Below are positions 41,202 through 50,488 of a stretch of DNA of 64,000 bases, one piece after another (the stretch's first letter is position 1; every line of letters begins with the position of its first letter). Under the pieces are notes generated by a model that saw nothing but the letters and a program-made list of their open reading frames with translations, had not been told where the DNA came from and ran no database searches. The DNA lies in contig NZ_NSDM01000006.1 in NCBI RefSeq assembly GCF_030852425.1, positions 248,001 to 312,000 of the forward strand, read 5' to 3'. Position numbers and translations under genes: made by a program. This stretch comes from Saccharothrix longispora. Its GTDB lineage: Bacteria > Actinomycetota > Actinomycetes > Mycobacteriales > Pseudonocardiaceae.

Positions 41202-43286
41202 ATGGCCGGTCCGCGAGGCAACTCAAGAATGGCTCGGTGGTGGGTCGGACTGCTGGCGAGCGCCGTCGCCACCGTCCTGGCCGGTTTCGGCGTCGTCGCC
41301 GCGACCAACGCCCAGGCGGCGTCCGGCTGCCGCGTGGCGTACGCGGTGCCGAGCCAGTGGCAGGGCGGTTTCTCCGCCAACGTCGAGATCACCAACCTCG
41401 GCGACCCGATCTCCGGGTGGCGGCTGACGTGGGCGTTCCCGTCGGGGCAGGCGGTCACGCAGGCGTGGGGCGCCTCGGTCACCGCGTCGGGCGGGCAGGT
41501 CACGGCGGCGAACGCGGGCTGGAACGGCTCGATCCCCACCAACGGCAAGGTGTCGTTCGGCTTCAACGGCACGTGGACGGGCAGCAACACCGCGCCGACG
41601 TCGTTCGCGCTCAACGGCGTCGCGTGCACCGGGAGCACCGACCCGACGACCACGACCACCACCACGACGACGACCACGACGAACCCGCCCGCGGGTGACG
41701 CGATGGCGGCCGTCGCGGCGATGCAGCCCGGCTGGAACCTCGGCAACTCGCTCGACGCCACCGGCGCGGACGAGACCTCGTGGGGCAACCCGCGGATCAC
41801 CGAGGCGCTGCTGGACAACGTGCGCGCGCAGGGCTTCAAGAGCATCCGCATCCCGGTCACGTGGGGTCAGCACCAGGGCGCCGCGCCGTCCTACACGATC
41901 GAGCCGGCCTACCTGGCGCGGGTGAAGGAGGTCGTCGGCTGGGCGCTGGCGGACGGCTTCTACGTGATGGTGAACATCCACCACGACTCGTGGCAGTGGA
42001 TCTCGAACATGCCCGGCGACCGCGCGAACGTGCTGGCCCGCTACAACGCGACGTGGACGCAGCTGGCGAGCGCGTTCCGCGACTCGTCGAACAAGCTCGT
42101 CCTGGAGAGCGTGAACGAGCCGCAGTTCACCGGCAGCTCCGGTGACGCGCAGAACGCGCAGCTGCTCAACGAGCTGAACACCTCGTTCCACCGGATCGTG
42201 CGCGCCTCGGGCGGCGGCAACGCCACCCGCCTGCTGGTCCTGCCGTCCCTGCACACCTCGGCCGACCAGGCGCACCTGGACAACCTGAACGCCACGTTCA
42301 CCGCGTTGGACGACCGCAACCTGATCGCGACGATCCACTACTACGGCTACTGGCCGTTCAGCGTGAACATCGCGGGCGGGTACCGGTTCGACGCGACCGC
42401 GCAGAAGGACCTGACGGACGCGTTCGACCGCGTCCACAACACGTTCATCGCGCGCGGCATCCCGGTGATCCTCGGCGAGTACGGCCTGCTGGGCTTCGAC
42501 CGCCACACCGGCACCATCCAGCAGGGCGAGAAGCTGAAGTTCTTCGAGTTCTTCGGCCACCACGCGAAGACCCGCAAGATCACCACGATGCTGTGGGACA
42601 ACGGCCAGCACTTCGGCCGCACCTCGTTCCAGTGGAGCGACCCTGAGCTGATCGCGCAGATCAAGTCGAGCTGGACGACCCGGTCCGGCACGGCGTCCAC
42701 CGACCAGGTGTTCAACCCGAAGTCGACGGCGGTGAGCGCGAAGACGATCACGCTGAACCTCAACGGGACGACGTTCTCGGGCCTGCGGCACGGCGGCACC
42801 GACCTGGTGCGCGGCACGGACTACACCGTGTCGGGCGACCAGCTCACGCTGTCCGCGCCGCTGCTGACCCGGTTGCTCGGGTCGCGGGCGTACGGCGTGA
42901 ACGCGACGCTGTCGGCGCGCTTCTCGGCCGGCGTGCCGTGGCGGATCGACCTGGTCACCTACGACCCGCCGGTGCTCCAGGCGGCGGCCGGCACGACCGC
43001 GTCGTTCGCGATCCCGACCGCGTTCCGCGGCGACAAGCTGGCCACCATGGAGGCGAAGTACGCCGACGGCTCCAACGCCGGGCCGCAGAACTGGACGTCG
43101 TTCAAGGAGTACGACTACACCTTCGCGCCGGACTACGCGGCGGGCACGACGCTGCTCAAGCCGGAGTTCTTCGCGGAGGTGAACGACGGGGCCAGGGTCA
43201 CGCTGACGTTCCACTACTGGAGCGGCACGACGGTCACCTACCACGTCACGAGGTCCGGCTCGTCCGTGACGGGCGCGGTGGCGTGA
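41202..43286 (+). CDS. secreted modular cellulase: CBM2 - Thr linker - GH5 - X2/Ig-like
   Basis: Endo-beta-1,4-glucanase. Signal peptide 1-39; CBM2 about 42-145 (WQGGFSANVEITNLGDPI, GWRLTWAFPSG, VSFGFNGTW); linker of about a dozen Thr; GH5 catalytic domain about 165-495 with GWNLGNSLDATG, acid/base Glu in LVLESVNEPQF and nucleophile Glu in PVILGEYGLL; X2-like C-terminal domain from about residue 505 (STDQVFNPKSTAVSAKTITL) and a final beta-rich segment. ATG preceded by AAAGGAGCG. No CebR-type operator seen upstream. Confidence 0.93.
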   Translation: MAGPRGNSRMARWWVGLLASAVATVLAGFGVVAATNAQAASGCRVAYAVPSQWQGGFSANVEITNLGDPISGWRLTWAFPSGQAVTQAWGASVTASGGQVTAANAGWNGSIPTNGKVSFGFNGTWTGSNTAPTSFALNGVACTGSTDPTTTTTTTTTTTTNPPAGDAMAAVAAMQPGWNLGNSLDATGADETSWGNPRITEALLDNVRAQGFKSIRIPVTWGQHQGAAPSYTIEPAYLARVKEVVGWALADGFYVMVNIHHDSWQWISNMPGDRANVLARYNATWTQLASAFRDSSNKLVLESVNEPQFTGSSGDAQNAQLLNELNTSFHRIVRASGGGNATRLLVLPSLHTSADQAHLDNLNATFTALDDRNLIATIHYYGYWPFSVNIAGGYRFDATAQKDLTDAFDRVHNTFIARGIPVILGEYGLLGFDRHTGTIQQGEKLKFFEFFGHHAKTRKITTMLWDNGQHFGRTSFQWSDPELIAQIKSSWTTRSGTASTDQVFNPKSTAVSAKTITLNLNGTTFSGLRHGGTDLVRGTDYTVSGDQLTLSAPLLTRLLGSRAYGVNATLSARFSAGVPWRIDLVTYDPPVLQAAAGTTASFAIPTAFRGDKLATMEAKYADGSNAGPQNWTSFKEYDYTFAPDYAAGTTLLKPEFFAEVNDGARVTLTFHYWSGTTVTYHVTRSGSSVTGAVA

Positions 43287-43296
43287 TACTGGTCGG

Positions 43297-44136
43297 GTGA
43301 CGATCAGGGAGGCGCTGGACGCGCTGGCCGCGGGTGACCTGGCACGGGCGCGGGAGGCGGTGCGCGAGCCCGCTTCCCCGCTCGCCGCGGCGCTGGCGAC
43401 GCACCTCGACGGCGCGGCGGGCGGGTCGGTGTACGACCGGCCCGCCGCGTTCGAGGCGTTCGTCCGCGGCGGCGGCAACGTGGCGTTGTACGAGGCGGTC
43501 GTGGACGCGCTGGGGGCGCTGTACGAGCGCGTGCGGCCGGTGACGCTGCTCGACGTCGGCTGCGGTGACGGTCGGGCGCTGCGGCCCGCGCTCGACCGTC
43601 CGCACGCGCCGACCGGGGTGACGGTGGTGGAACCGTCGCGGGCGCTGCTCGACGCGCTGCGGCTGCCCGGCGCGACCGCGTTCCCGGGGCGGGTGCAGGA
43701 CTTCCTGGCCACCACGGCCACGGCGTACGACGTGGTGCAGTCGACGTTCGCCCTGCACACCGTCCCGCACGGCGAGCGGGACGGCGTGCTGGCCGACCTG
43801 GTGGCGCGCGCCGGGGTGCTGGCGCTCGTCGAGTTCGACGTGCCGGACGTGCCGCACGCGGGTCCCGGGCACCGCGCGTTCCTGGCCGAGACCTACGAGC
43901 GCGGTCTGGCCGAGTACGGCGAGGACCGCGACCTCGTCGCGCAGGGCTTCCTGATGCCGGTGCTGACCGGGCAGCTGGTGCCGGGCGCGGTGCGGTCGAC
44001 GTGGGAGCAGCCGGCGGCGCGGTGGGCGGAGCAGGTGGCGCGGGCCGGCTTCGACGACGTCGTCGTCACGCCGCTGCACGACTACTGGTCGTCCCCCGCG
44101 TTCCTGCTGACCGCCACCGGGTCGACGGGCGCGTGA
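43297..44136 (+). CDS. class I SAM-dependent methyltransferase
   Basis: 279 aa. Motif I TLLDVGCGDGRALRPAL (about 83-99), VTVVEPSRALLDAL and YDVVQSTFALHTVPHGERD. The N-terminal 60 residues are helical. GTG start 10 bp after the cellulase stop. Its stop overlaps the next gene's GTG (GTGA), so it is coupled to the frame-broken gene. Substrate unknown; the pairing may be a clue. Confidence 0.8.
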   Translation: MTIREALDALAAGDLARAREAVREPASPLAAALATHLDGAAGGSVYDRPAAFEAFVRGGGNVALYEAVVDALGALYERVRPVTLLDVGCGDGRALRPALDRPHAPTGVTVVEPSRALLDALRLPGATAFPGRVQDFLATTATAYDVVQSTFALHTVPHGERDGVLADLVARAGVLALVEFDVPDVPHAGPGHRAFLAETYERGLAEYGEDRDLVAQGFLMPVLTGQLVPGAVRSTWEQPAARWAEQVARAGFDDVVVTPLHDYWSSPAFLLTATGSTGA

Positions 44137-44770
44137 CCGGGGCGGACGGCTGGGTGCGCGACCCGGTCCACCCGGACGACGGCGTGCGGTGGGCGGCCCT
44201 CGACCGGCACCGGACCGCGGTCCGGCGAGCGCGGCGGGCGTTGGTGCGGGCGCACACCAGGATCGACCCGGCCGTCACGAGGAGCTTCGACCCGGCCCTG
44301 TGGGCTGCCTACGAGGTCGAGCCGGCCGGCAGCGCGTTCGGCGCGTCGACCTGGACGACCCGGGGCTGGACACCCTGTTCCTGGAGTGGGAGAGCGCGTA
44401 CCAGGAGGAGTGGCGCTCCCCCGACTCGTACATCACCTCCCAGTACACCCGCAAGTGCGGCATCCTCCACCGGTTCACCCGGCGGGGCTTCCCGGCCGGG
44501 CTGCGGCACCGCGTGCTGGAGCTGCTGCTGACCGCCGTCCAGCGCCCCTACCGCTGCCACGACTGGTACTACCCGGGCCTCGTGCGCCACCTGGGCGACA
44601 CCCCGCTGCGCGCGCGGGCCGCCGACCTGCTCGACGCCGACGACCCGCTGACCCGCCTGCGCGCCGCCTTCCTGCTGCACCTCGCCGACCACCCGCCACG
44701 GCGGATCACCCGGCGGACGTGGCGGCAGTGGCTGACCGACCCGGACCTCGCGCCGCTGCCGGTGCGGTGA
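44133..44770 (+). pseudogene. unknown gene with a one-base frame break
   Basis: Starts at GTG 44133 (WVRDPVHPDDGVRWAALD, ARRALVRAHTRIDPAVTR, DPALWAAYEVEPAGSAF) and continues convincingly in another frame as RVDLDDPGLDTLFLEWESAY, RSPDSYITSQYTRKCGILHR, PYRCHDWYYPGLVRHLGD and RTWRQWLTDPDLAPLPVR to 44770. Inserting one base at about 44336-44345 restores a single protein of about 212 aa. Family not recognised. Coupled to the methyltransferase. Mutation or sequence error are equally plausible. Confidence 0.6.
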
Positions 44771-44774
44771 CCGG

Positions 44775-45920
44775 TCAGGGGGCCTCGCGCACCTCCTCCC
44801 CGGCGGTGACGGCGAGGGCGACGACCGCCGCGGCGGCCAGGGCGGCGCTGGTCCACGCGGCGTCGCGGTAGTCGTGCGTGGCACCGGTCACGGCGGCGGC
44901 CAGGAGGGGACCGGCGAACGCGCCGACGTTCAGGGCGGCGGTGGCGAACGCGCCGCCCAGGGTGGGCGCCCGGTCGGCGACGTGCAGGACGCGGGCCACG
45001 AGGGTCGACCCGACGCCGAACGACAGGCCGCCCTGCACGACCGACAGGACGATCAGCGGGACGGGGGCGGCGGCGGTCAGGGCCAGTGCCGCCCATCCCG
45101 CCGGGAGGGCGCACAGCACCGGCACCAGGCCCGGTCGGAGTCGTCCGTCGGCCAGGCGGCCGGCGGCGGTCACGCCGGCGAAGGCTCCCGCGCCGAACCC
45201 GGCGAGCAGGGCGGGGACCGCGGTGGTGGGCAGGTGCGCCACCTCGGTGGCGAGGACGGCGAGGTAGGCGAAGGTCGCGAAGGTCGCGCCGTTGACGAGG
45301 GAGGCGAGGAGCAGCGCCGAGCGCACGCGGCGGCCGCGCAGCACGCGTGCCTCCCGCCCGACCGAGACCGCGGGGGCGTCGGCGGGCGTGGTGGGCGCGT
45401 CGCGGAACACCAGGGTCAGGGCGGGCAGGCACAGCGCCGCGACCGCCCAGAACGCCGACCGCCACCCGGCCCACTCGCCCAGCAGCGCGCCCGCCGGCAC
45501 GCCGACGACGCAGGACAGCGTCACCCCCGACACCAGGGTGGCGGCGGCCCGCGCCGGGGGAGCCAGGCTCGTCGCGACGGACATCGCCACCGCGAGGAAC
45601 CCCGCGTTGACGACCGCGGCGACGACGCGGGTCGTGAACAGCACGGCGAAGTCCGCCGTGAGCGCGCCCACGACGTGCACCGCGACGAACGCGGCGAGGA
45701 AGCCGGCCAGCGCCACGCGGCGGGGCCGGTGGGCGGCCGCCACAGCCATGAGCGGTGCGCCCAGCACCATGCCCGCGGCGTAGGCGGACGTCAGGCTCGC
45801 GGCGGCGCCCACCGACACGGACAGGTCGCCGGCGATGCCCGGCACCAGGCCGGACAGCATGAACTCGGACGTGCCCTGCGCGAACACGGCAAGGCCGAGG
45901 ACGTAGACGAAGAAGGGCAA
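44775..45920 (-). CDS. MFS drug efflux transporter, Cmx/CmrA (chloramphenicol) type
   Basis: Twelve-helix proton-driven exporter, 381 aa. The N-terminus FVYVLGLAVFAQGTSEFMLS closely follows the Cmx/CmrA pattern. MFS motif A is reduced to RPRRVAL; motif C is SGVTLSCVVGVPAGALLGEW. TTG start at 45920 with GGAG upstream, an uncommon start codon. Chloramphenicol as substrate is inferred from similarity; other amphiphilic drugs are possible. Confidence 0.85.
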   Translation of the reverse strand: MPFFVYVLGLAVFAQGTSEFMLSGLVPGIAGDLSVSVGAAASLTSAYAAGMVLGAPLMAVAAAHRPRRVALAGFLAAFVAVHVVGALTADFAVLFTTRVVAAVVNAGFLAVAMSVATSLAPPARAAATLVSGVTLSCVVGVPAGALLGEWAGWRSAFWAVAALCLPALTLVFRDAPTTPADAPAVSVGREARVLRGRRVRSALLLASLVNGATFATFAYLAVLATEVAHLPTTAVPALLAGFGAGAFAGVTAAGRLADGRLRPGLVPVLCALPAGWAALALTAAAPVPLIVLSVVQGGLSFGVGSTLVARVLHVADRAPTLGGAFATAALNVGAFAGPLLAAAVTGATHDYRDAAWTSAALAAAAVVALAVTAGEEVREAP

Positions 45921-46069
45921 CGGATCACTCCGGATCGACGTGCGGACGGGGGAATCCGCGCGTCGGTCGTCGGGGTCACCACCTCGGGGAGGTGCGAGCC
46001 GACACGCGGAACGTCGTCCGGTCGCCGGGAACGGGGTCGGGAAGCCGGCCGGTGGCCGTCAGCCGATGC

Positions 46070-46089
46070 GCCGCCGGGCGACCGGCGGC
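46070..46089 (-). terminator. hairpin after the methyltransferase gene
   Basis: GCCGCCGG (46070-46077), GCGA loop, CCGGCGGC (46082-46089): perfect 8-bp stem about 40 bp beyond the methyltransferase stop. No T-tract. Confidence 0.5.
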
Positions 46090-46128
46090 TCCGCTCTGTC
46101 CGATTCGGGGCTCGTCACACCCGACACC

Positions 46129-46869
46129 CTACCCACGCCCGCGGTGGGCCAGGACGAGGAACTCGCCGTCCGGCGCGCCGATCGGCTCACGACCCCAGCC
46201 GCCGTGGATGGCGTCCACGGTGAACCCCGCGTCGGCGAGGGTCGTGCGGAGTTCGCCCTCCTCGCGGAAGCGCATGGTGGCGGAGCCGAGCAGGTGGTCG
46301 CCGTCGGGGAACTCGTAGTGGTGCGTGAAGGAGACCAGGCCGCCCACGACCGCGGTGACCTCGGTCCACTCCACCACCTCGACCTCGCCCAGCCGCACGG
46401 TGCGGCGCGTGTCGGCCGGGTTCCACGCCTCCCACGCCCGGGCGGCCGGGTCACGGGTGTCGAACACGAGCCTCCCACCGGGCACCAGGGCGCGGTGGAG
46501 GTCGGCGAGGAGGCGGGCCCAGGCGTCGTCCCCGACGACGAACTGCGCGACGTGCGCGGTCATCAGGGCCGCGTCGAACGCCCCCGACGGCGCCACCTCC
46601 GCGCCGCCCTCCAGCCACGTCACGCGGTCCGCGCCCGGCTTGGCGCGGGCCACGTCCAGCGACGCGCGGGCCGGGTCGACGCCGGTGACGCGGTGGCCCG
46701 CGGCGGCCAGGCCGAGGGTCACGCGGCCGGTGCCGCAGCCCACGTCCAGGACCCGGGCCGCGGGCGTCCCGCCGATCACCGACACGAAGAAGTCGTCGTC
46801 GCGGCCCCACCCGTACTTGGCGTCGTAGAGCGGCACGAGGCGGGGGTCGCGGAACTCGCCGTGGTCCAT
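46129..46869 (-). CDS. class I SAM-dependent methyltransferase
   Basis: 246 aa. RLVPLYDAKYGWGRDDDFFV N-terminus, motif I VLDVGCGTGRVTLGLAAAG (about 41-59), acidic VTGVDPARASL, FDAALMTAHVAQF and post-motif LVPGGRLVFDTRD. Typical small-molecule methyltransferase. ATG at 46869 chosen over a longer frame. Unlinked to the siderophore genes except by proximity; substrate unknown. Confidence 0.85.
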   Translation of the reverse strand: MDHGEFRDPRLVPLYDAKYGWGRDDDFFVSVIGGTPAARVLDVGCGTGRVTLGLAAAGHRVTGVDPARASLDVARAKPGADRVTWLEGGAEVAPSGAFDAALMTAHVAQFVVGDDAWARLLADLHRALVPGGRLVFDTRDPAARAWEAWNPADTRRTVRLGEVEVVEWTEVTAVVGGLVSFTHHYEFPDGDHLLGSATMRFREEGELRTTLADAGFTVDAIHGGWGREPIGAPDGEFLVLAHRGRG

Positions 46870-46920
46870 GCCCCGGCACGCAACCACGGCGCGCCGGGGC
46901 CGTCCACCGGTTTACGCGGC

Positions 46921-47118
46921 GTCGAGGGGGATCGCGTTCTCGGCCTCCTCCACCGGCTCCTCCGACGCCGGACCGCCCGGGTTCTCCGCGCGGTGGCCCG
47001 CGTCGGCGACATCAGCGCCTTCCGCGCGCCGACGTCCCGGTGGTCGACGAGCTGTTCGAGCCGGGCAGGGCGTCCCCGCTCGACGACCTCGCGCTCAGGT
47101 CCGGTCGCGCAGGCTGAG
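46921..47118 (+). pseudogene. possible gene remnant
   Basis: A stretch reading GDRVLGLLHRLLRRRTARVL then VARVGDISAFRA in one frame and, after a one-base slip near 47028, DVPVVDELFEPGRASPLDDL to TGA at 47118. No start codon or ribosome-binding site is apparent, and it overlaps the mbtH stop on the other strand. It has protein-like composition but is not recognised. May be the decayed end of a larger gene. Confidence 0.25.
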
Positions 47119-47298
47119 CGGGCGCAGGTCGGTCCAGTTGTCCTCCACGTACGCGCCGCACGCCTCGCGGGTGTCCGGGCCGAACACCGCGTCCCAGCCC
47201 GCCGGGACGTCGGCGAACGACGGCCACAGCGAGTGCTGGCCCTCGTCGTTCACCAGCACGCGGAAGCGGCCTTCGGGGTCGTCGAACGGGTTGGTCAC
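47095..47298 (-). CDS. MbtH-like protein
   Basis: 67-residue NRPS adenylation-domain chaperone. [20 protein letters not shown], then the family signature [20 protein letters not shown] and [14 protein letters not shown] start with GGAGGACC upstream, 44 bp after the monooxygenase stop, so both are probably iron-regulated together. No NRPS gene is in the window; the partner must be elsewhere. Confidence 0.93.
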   Translation of the reverse strand: MTNPFDDPEGRFRVLVNDEGQHSLWPSFADVPAGWDAVFGPDTREACGAYVEDNWTDLRPLSLRDRT

Positions 47299-47342
47299 GG
47301 GAAGGTCCTCCGGTCGGGTCGGTGGTGGCGCGTCGGGGGAGG

Positions 47343-48686
47343 TCAGCTGACGGGTGAGGCGGTCACGGCGTACCGGGGCTGCGCGGGAACGGCGGCCGTG
47401 CCGCCGACGAGCCCCTTGCGGTCGAGCACGGACCGGAGGATCTCGCCCACCCGCACGGAGGTGTTGGACAGCAGCGAGGACGAGATGCCGTGCGTGTGCT
47501 CGGTCCCGCCCTGGAGGTACAGGCCCGCGAGCACGTCGTCGTCGGTGTCCAGCCGGTAGTCGCGGCCGACGACGAGCCGGCCGCGCGCGTCCCGGGCGCA
47601 GCGGGCGGCGAGGTCGCCGAGCAGCGCGGTCGGGTCGGCCTCGAGGTAGCCGGTGGCGTAGACGACCGCGTCCGCGTCGAGCACCTCGCGCTCGCCGGTG
47701 GCCAGCGACTCGACGGTGACGCGCAGCCCGTCCACGCCGTCGTCCAGCCCGGCGACGCGGGACAGGTTGAGCAGGCGCAGGCGTCGCGCGCCCAGCACCT
47801 TCTCCCGGTAGACGCGGCGGTACAGCTCGGCGATCAGGTCGTTGTCGACCACCGCGTAGTTGGTGTTGGCGTGGTAGTCCATGAGCTGCCGCTTGACCTG
47901 CTCGGGCGCGCCGAAGTAGTCGTCGACCGCGTCGGGGTCGAAGATCCGGTTGGCGAACGGGCTGTCGTCGGCGGGGCTGTAGCCGTAGCGCGCGAACACC
48001 GCGCACACCTCGGCGGCCGGGAAGTGCTCGTGCAGGAACGCGGTGACCTCGGCGCCGCTCTGCCCGGCGCCGACCACGACCAGCCGCTTCGGGTCGTGCA
48101 GCGAGCGCACGCGGTGCAGGAAGTCGCGGTTGTGCCAGACCCGCTCGGACTGCGGCACGCCGTCGGGCAGGCTCGCCCGGAGACCGGTGGCCAGCACCAG
48201 GTTGCGGGCGCGCAGCACCTCGACGCCGCCCGCCGCGGTGCGGGAGGTGACGTCGAAGTGCGTGGTCACGCCGTCCTCGACGACGGGTCGCACGTCCACC
48301 ACGTCGTGGCCGTAGGACACCAGGTCGTCGACGCGGCCGGCGGCCCACTCGAAGTAGTCGTGGAACTCGACCCGCAGCGGGAACAGGCTCTTGTGGTTGA
48401 TGAAGTCGACCAGCCTGCCCTGGGCGTGCAGGTAGCTGAGGAAGGTGAAGGTGCTGTTGGGGTTGCGCAGCGTCACCAGGTCCTTGAGGAACGACACCTG
48501 CATGGTGGCGTCGTCGATCAGCATGCCCCGGTGCCACCCGAACGTCGCCTGGCGCTCCACGAAGTGGGCGGTCACCACGTCTTCGGCCGCCGCGGCGGCG
48601 TTGTGCTCCGTGACGGCGATGGCGAGGGCCAGGTTCGAGGGCCCGAAGCCGACGCCGAGGACGTCGAAGACCGGTGGCTGTGGCAT
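47343..48686 (-). CDS. L-ornithine/L-lysine N-monooxygenase (siderophore hydroxamate biosynthesis)
   Basis: FAD- and NADPH-dependent N-hydroxylase of the SidA/PvdA/CchB/IucD family, giving the hydroxamate precursor of a siderophore. FAD site [17 protein letters not shown] (about 8-24), substrate region [25 protein letters not shown] site [20 protein letters not shown] and C-terminal ATGY plus [18 protein letters not shown]. 447 aa. The length and [13 protein letters not shown] block favour ornithine, but this is not proven. Preceded by an iron box. Confidence 0.92.
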   Translation of the reverse strand: MPQPPVFDVLGVGFGPSNLALAIAVTEHNAAAAAEDVVTAHFVERQATFGWHRGMLIDDATMQVSFLKDLVTLRNPNSTFTFLSYLHAQGRLVDFINHKSLFPLRVEFHDYFEWAAGRVDDLVSYGHDVVDVRPVVEDGVTTHFDVTSRTAAGGVEVLRARNLVLATGLRASLPDGVPQSERVWHNRDFLHRVRSLHDPKRLVVVGAGQSGAEVTAFLHEHFPAAEVCAVFARYGYSPADDSPFANRIFDPDAVDDYFGAPEQVKRQLMDYHANTNYAVVDNDLIAELYRRVYREKVLGARRLRLLNLSRVAGLDDGVDGLRVTVESLATGEREVLDADAVVYATGYLEADPTALLGDLAARCARDARGRLVVGRDYRLDTDDDVLAGLYLQGGTEHTHGISSSLLSNTSVRVGEILRSVLDRKGLVGGTAAVPAQPRYAVTASPVS

Positions 48687-48723
48687 GGGTGTCCCATCGG
48701 TGCGACAACAGGGAAGATCGAAC

Positions 48724-48742
48724 TTTGGTTACCCTAACCTAA
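48724..48742 (-). promoter_or_regulatory. iron box (DmdR/IdeR-type) for the monooxygenase-mbtH unit
   Basis: Read on the minus strand, TTAGGTTAGGGTAACCAAA matches the actinobacterial consensus TTAGGTTAGGCTAACCTAA at 17 of 19 positions. It lies 38-56 bp upstream of the monooxygenase start, the expected place for iron repression. Confidence 0.85.
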
Positions 48743-48782
48743 GTTGGCACGCAACGGGAGTGATCCAGCCCTCCTCATATCC

Positions 48783-48801
48783 TTAGGGTAGCCTCACCTG
48801 A
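48783..48801 (+). promoter_or_regulatory. second iron box, for the ABC transporter genes
   Basis: TTAGGGTAGCCTCACCTGA matches the same consensus at 15 of 19 positions, 26-44 bp upstream of the first ABC gene. Confidence 0.75.
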
Positions 48802-48826
48802 CAGCTCGTGGAAGGCGGACATCGGG

Positions 48827-50488
48827 GTGAAAGCGGTTCTCCGGGAAGCCGTGACCGGGCAGTGGAAACCCGTCACCCTGGCATCACTGCTCGGTGCGGC
48901 CCACCAGGCGGGCGAAGCCGCCGTGCCGCTGCTGATCGGCGTGGTCGTCGACGAGGCCGTGCGCACCGGCGCGGGCGGGCGGCTGGCGTTCTGGATCGGC
49001 GTGCTCGCGGTCGTGTTCCTCGTGCTGTCGGTGAGCTTCCGGTTCTCCCTGCGGTGCGCCGAACGCGCCGCCAACCTCGCCGCGCACGAGGTGCGCACCC
49101 GCCTGGCGGCCCGCGTGCTGTCGCCCGACGGCGGGGGCGGGCACGGCCGGCTGTCCGGCGAACTGGCCGACATCGCCACCAGCGACGCCCAGCGCGTGGG
49201 CCAGGTCAACCTGGCGCTGCCCACCGCGTTCGCCGCCGTCGCGGGCCTGCTGGTGGGCGCCGTGGCGCTGCTGCGGGTCTCCGTCGCGCTCGGCCTGCTG
49301 GTCCTGGTGGCCGCGCCCGTGCTGCTGCTGGCCGCGCACCTGCTGGGCAAACCGCTCGAACGGCGCAGCGACGCCGAGCAGGACCGGGCCGCGCTGGCCT
49401 CCGGCGTCGCCGCCGACCTGGTCGCCGGGCTGCGGGCGCTCAAGGGCATCGGCGCGGAGGCGACGGCGGCGCGGCGGTACCGGGCGACCAGCAGGTCGTC
49501 CATGGAGGCGGCGGTCCGGGCCGCCCGGTCCCGCGCCTGGCTCGACGGCTGGATGATCGCCCTGACCGGGGTGTTCCTGGCGGTCGTGGCCCTGGTCGGC
49601 GGACGCCTGGCGTCGTCCGGCGCGATCACGGTCGGCGAACTCGTCGCCGCGGTCGGCCTGGCGCAGTTCCTGCTGTGGCCGCTGTCCGTCTTCTCCTGGG
49701 TGAACGGCCTGCTCGCGCAGGGCCGCGCGTCGGCCGCGCGGGTGGCCGAGGTGCTCGCCGCGCCCCCGGCCGTGCCGCCGGGGTCCGCTCCCCTGCCGTC
49801 CGTCGCGGGCCGGGTCGAGCTGACCGACGTGGTGTCGGGGACGCTGCGCGGCGTCACGCTGTCCGCCGCGCCGGGCGAACTGCTCGGCGTGGTGGCGCGG
49901 GACGCCGCGGATGCGGTGTCGCTGCTGGCCGTGCTGGCGCGGGACGTGGACCCGGTGTCGGGCTCGGTGGCGCTCGACGGCGTCGCGCTGTCCTCCGTGG
50001 AGGGTTCGGCGCTGCGGTCGGCGCTGCTGGTGGCCGCCCACGACGCGGAGCTGTTCGAGGGGACGGTGCGGGAGAACGTCACCGCCGCGTCCGGCGGGCG
50101 TGCCGACGAGGCGATGGCGGCGGCGGGCGTGGACGACGTCGCCCGCGCCCTGCCCGACGGGCTGGACACTCCGGTGTCCGCGCGCGGCCGGTCGTTGTCC
50201 GGCGGGCAGCGGCAGCGGGTCGCGCTGGCCCGGGCGCTGGCCGCCGACCCGCCCGTGCTGGTGGTGCACGACCCGACGACCGCCGTGGACGCGGTGACCG
50301 AGGTGGCGCTGGCGGACGGGATCAGGCGGGTCCGGGCGGGCCGCACGACGATCGTGGTGGCCACCAGCCCCGCCCTGCTGGCCGCGGCCGACCGGGTGGT
50401 GTTCCTGGCCGGCGGCGAGGTCGCCGCCTCCGGCGCGCACGCCGACCTGGTCGCCGCCGAGGACTACCGACTGGTGGTGCTGAGCTGA
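48827..50488 (+). CDS. ABC transporter half (TMD-NBD) with degenerate Walker A
   Basis: Exporter-fold half-transporter of 553 aa; six TM helices about 15-300, NBD about 325-553. The P-loop is lost: the usual GxxGxGKS/T is VVARDAADAVSLL. Walker B ends HDPTTAVD with no catalytic Glu. The signature LSGGQRQRVALARAL is intact. It therefore supplies only the signature side of an ATP site. Iron box upstream and coupling to the next gene suggest siderophore traffic, importer (IrtAB/YbtPQ-like) or exporter. GTG start. Confidence 0.88.
   Translation: MKAVLREAVTGQWKPVTLASLLGAAHQAGEAAVPLLIGVVVDEAVRTGAGGRLAFWIGVLAVVFLVLSVSFRFSLRCAERAANLAAHEVRTRLAARVLSPDGGGGHGRLSGELADIATSDAQRVGQVNLALPTAFAAVAGLLVGAVALLRVSVALGLLVLVAAPVLLLAAHLLGKPLERRSDAEQDRAALASGVAADLVAGLRALKGIGAEATAARRYRATSRSSMEAAVRAARSRAWLDGWMIALTGVFLAVVALVGGRLASSGAITVGELVAAVGLAQFLLWPLSVFSWVNGLLAQGRASAARVAEVLAAPPAVPPGSAPLPSVAGRVELTDVVSGTLRGVTLSAAPGELLGVVARDAADAVSLLAVLARDVDPVSGSVALDGVALSSVEGSALRSALLVAAHDAELFEGTVRENVTAASGGRADEAMAAAGVDDVARALPDGLDTPVSARGRSLSGGQRQRVALARALAADPPVLVVHDPTTAVDAVTEVALADGIRRVRAGRTTIVVATSPALLAAADRVVFLAGGEVAASGAHADLVAAEDYRLVVLS

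Noticed and set aside
41640..41695. Trinucleotide repeat as a mobile or regulatory microsatellite
   Set aside because: It encodes the poly-Thr linker of the cellulase in frame, normal for such enzymes.
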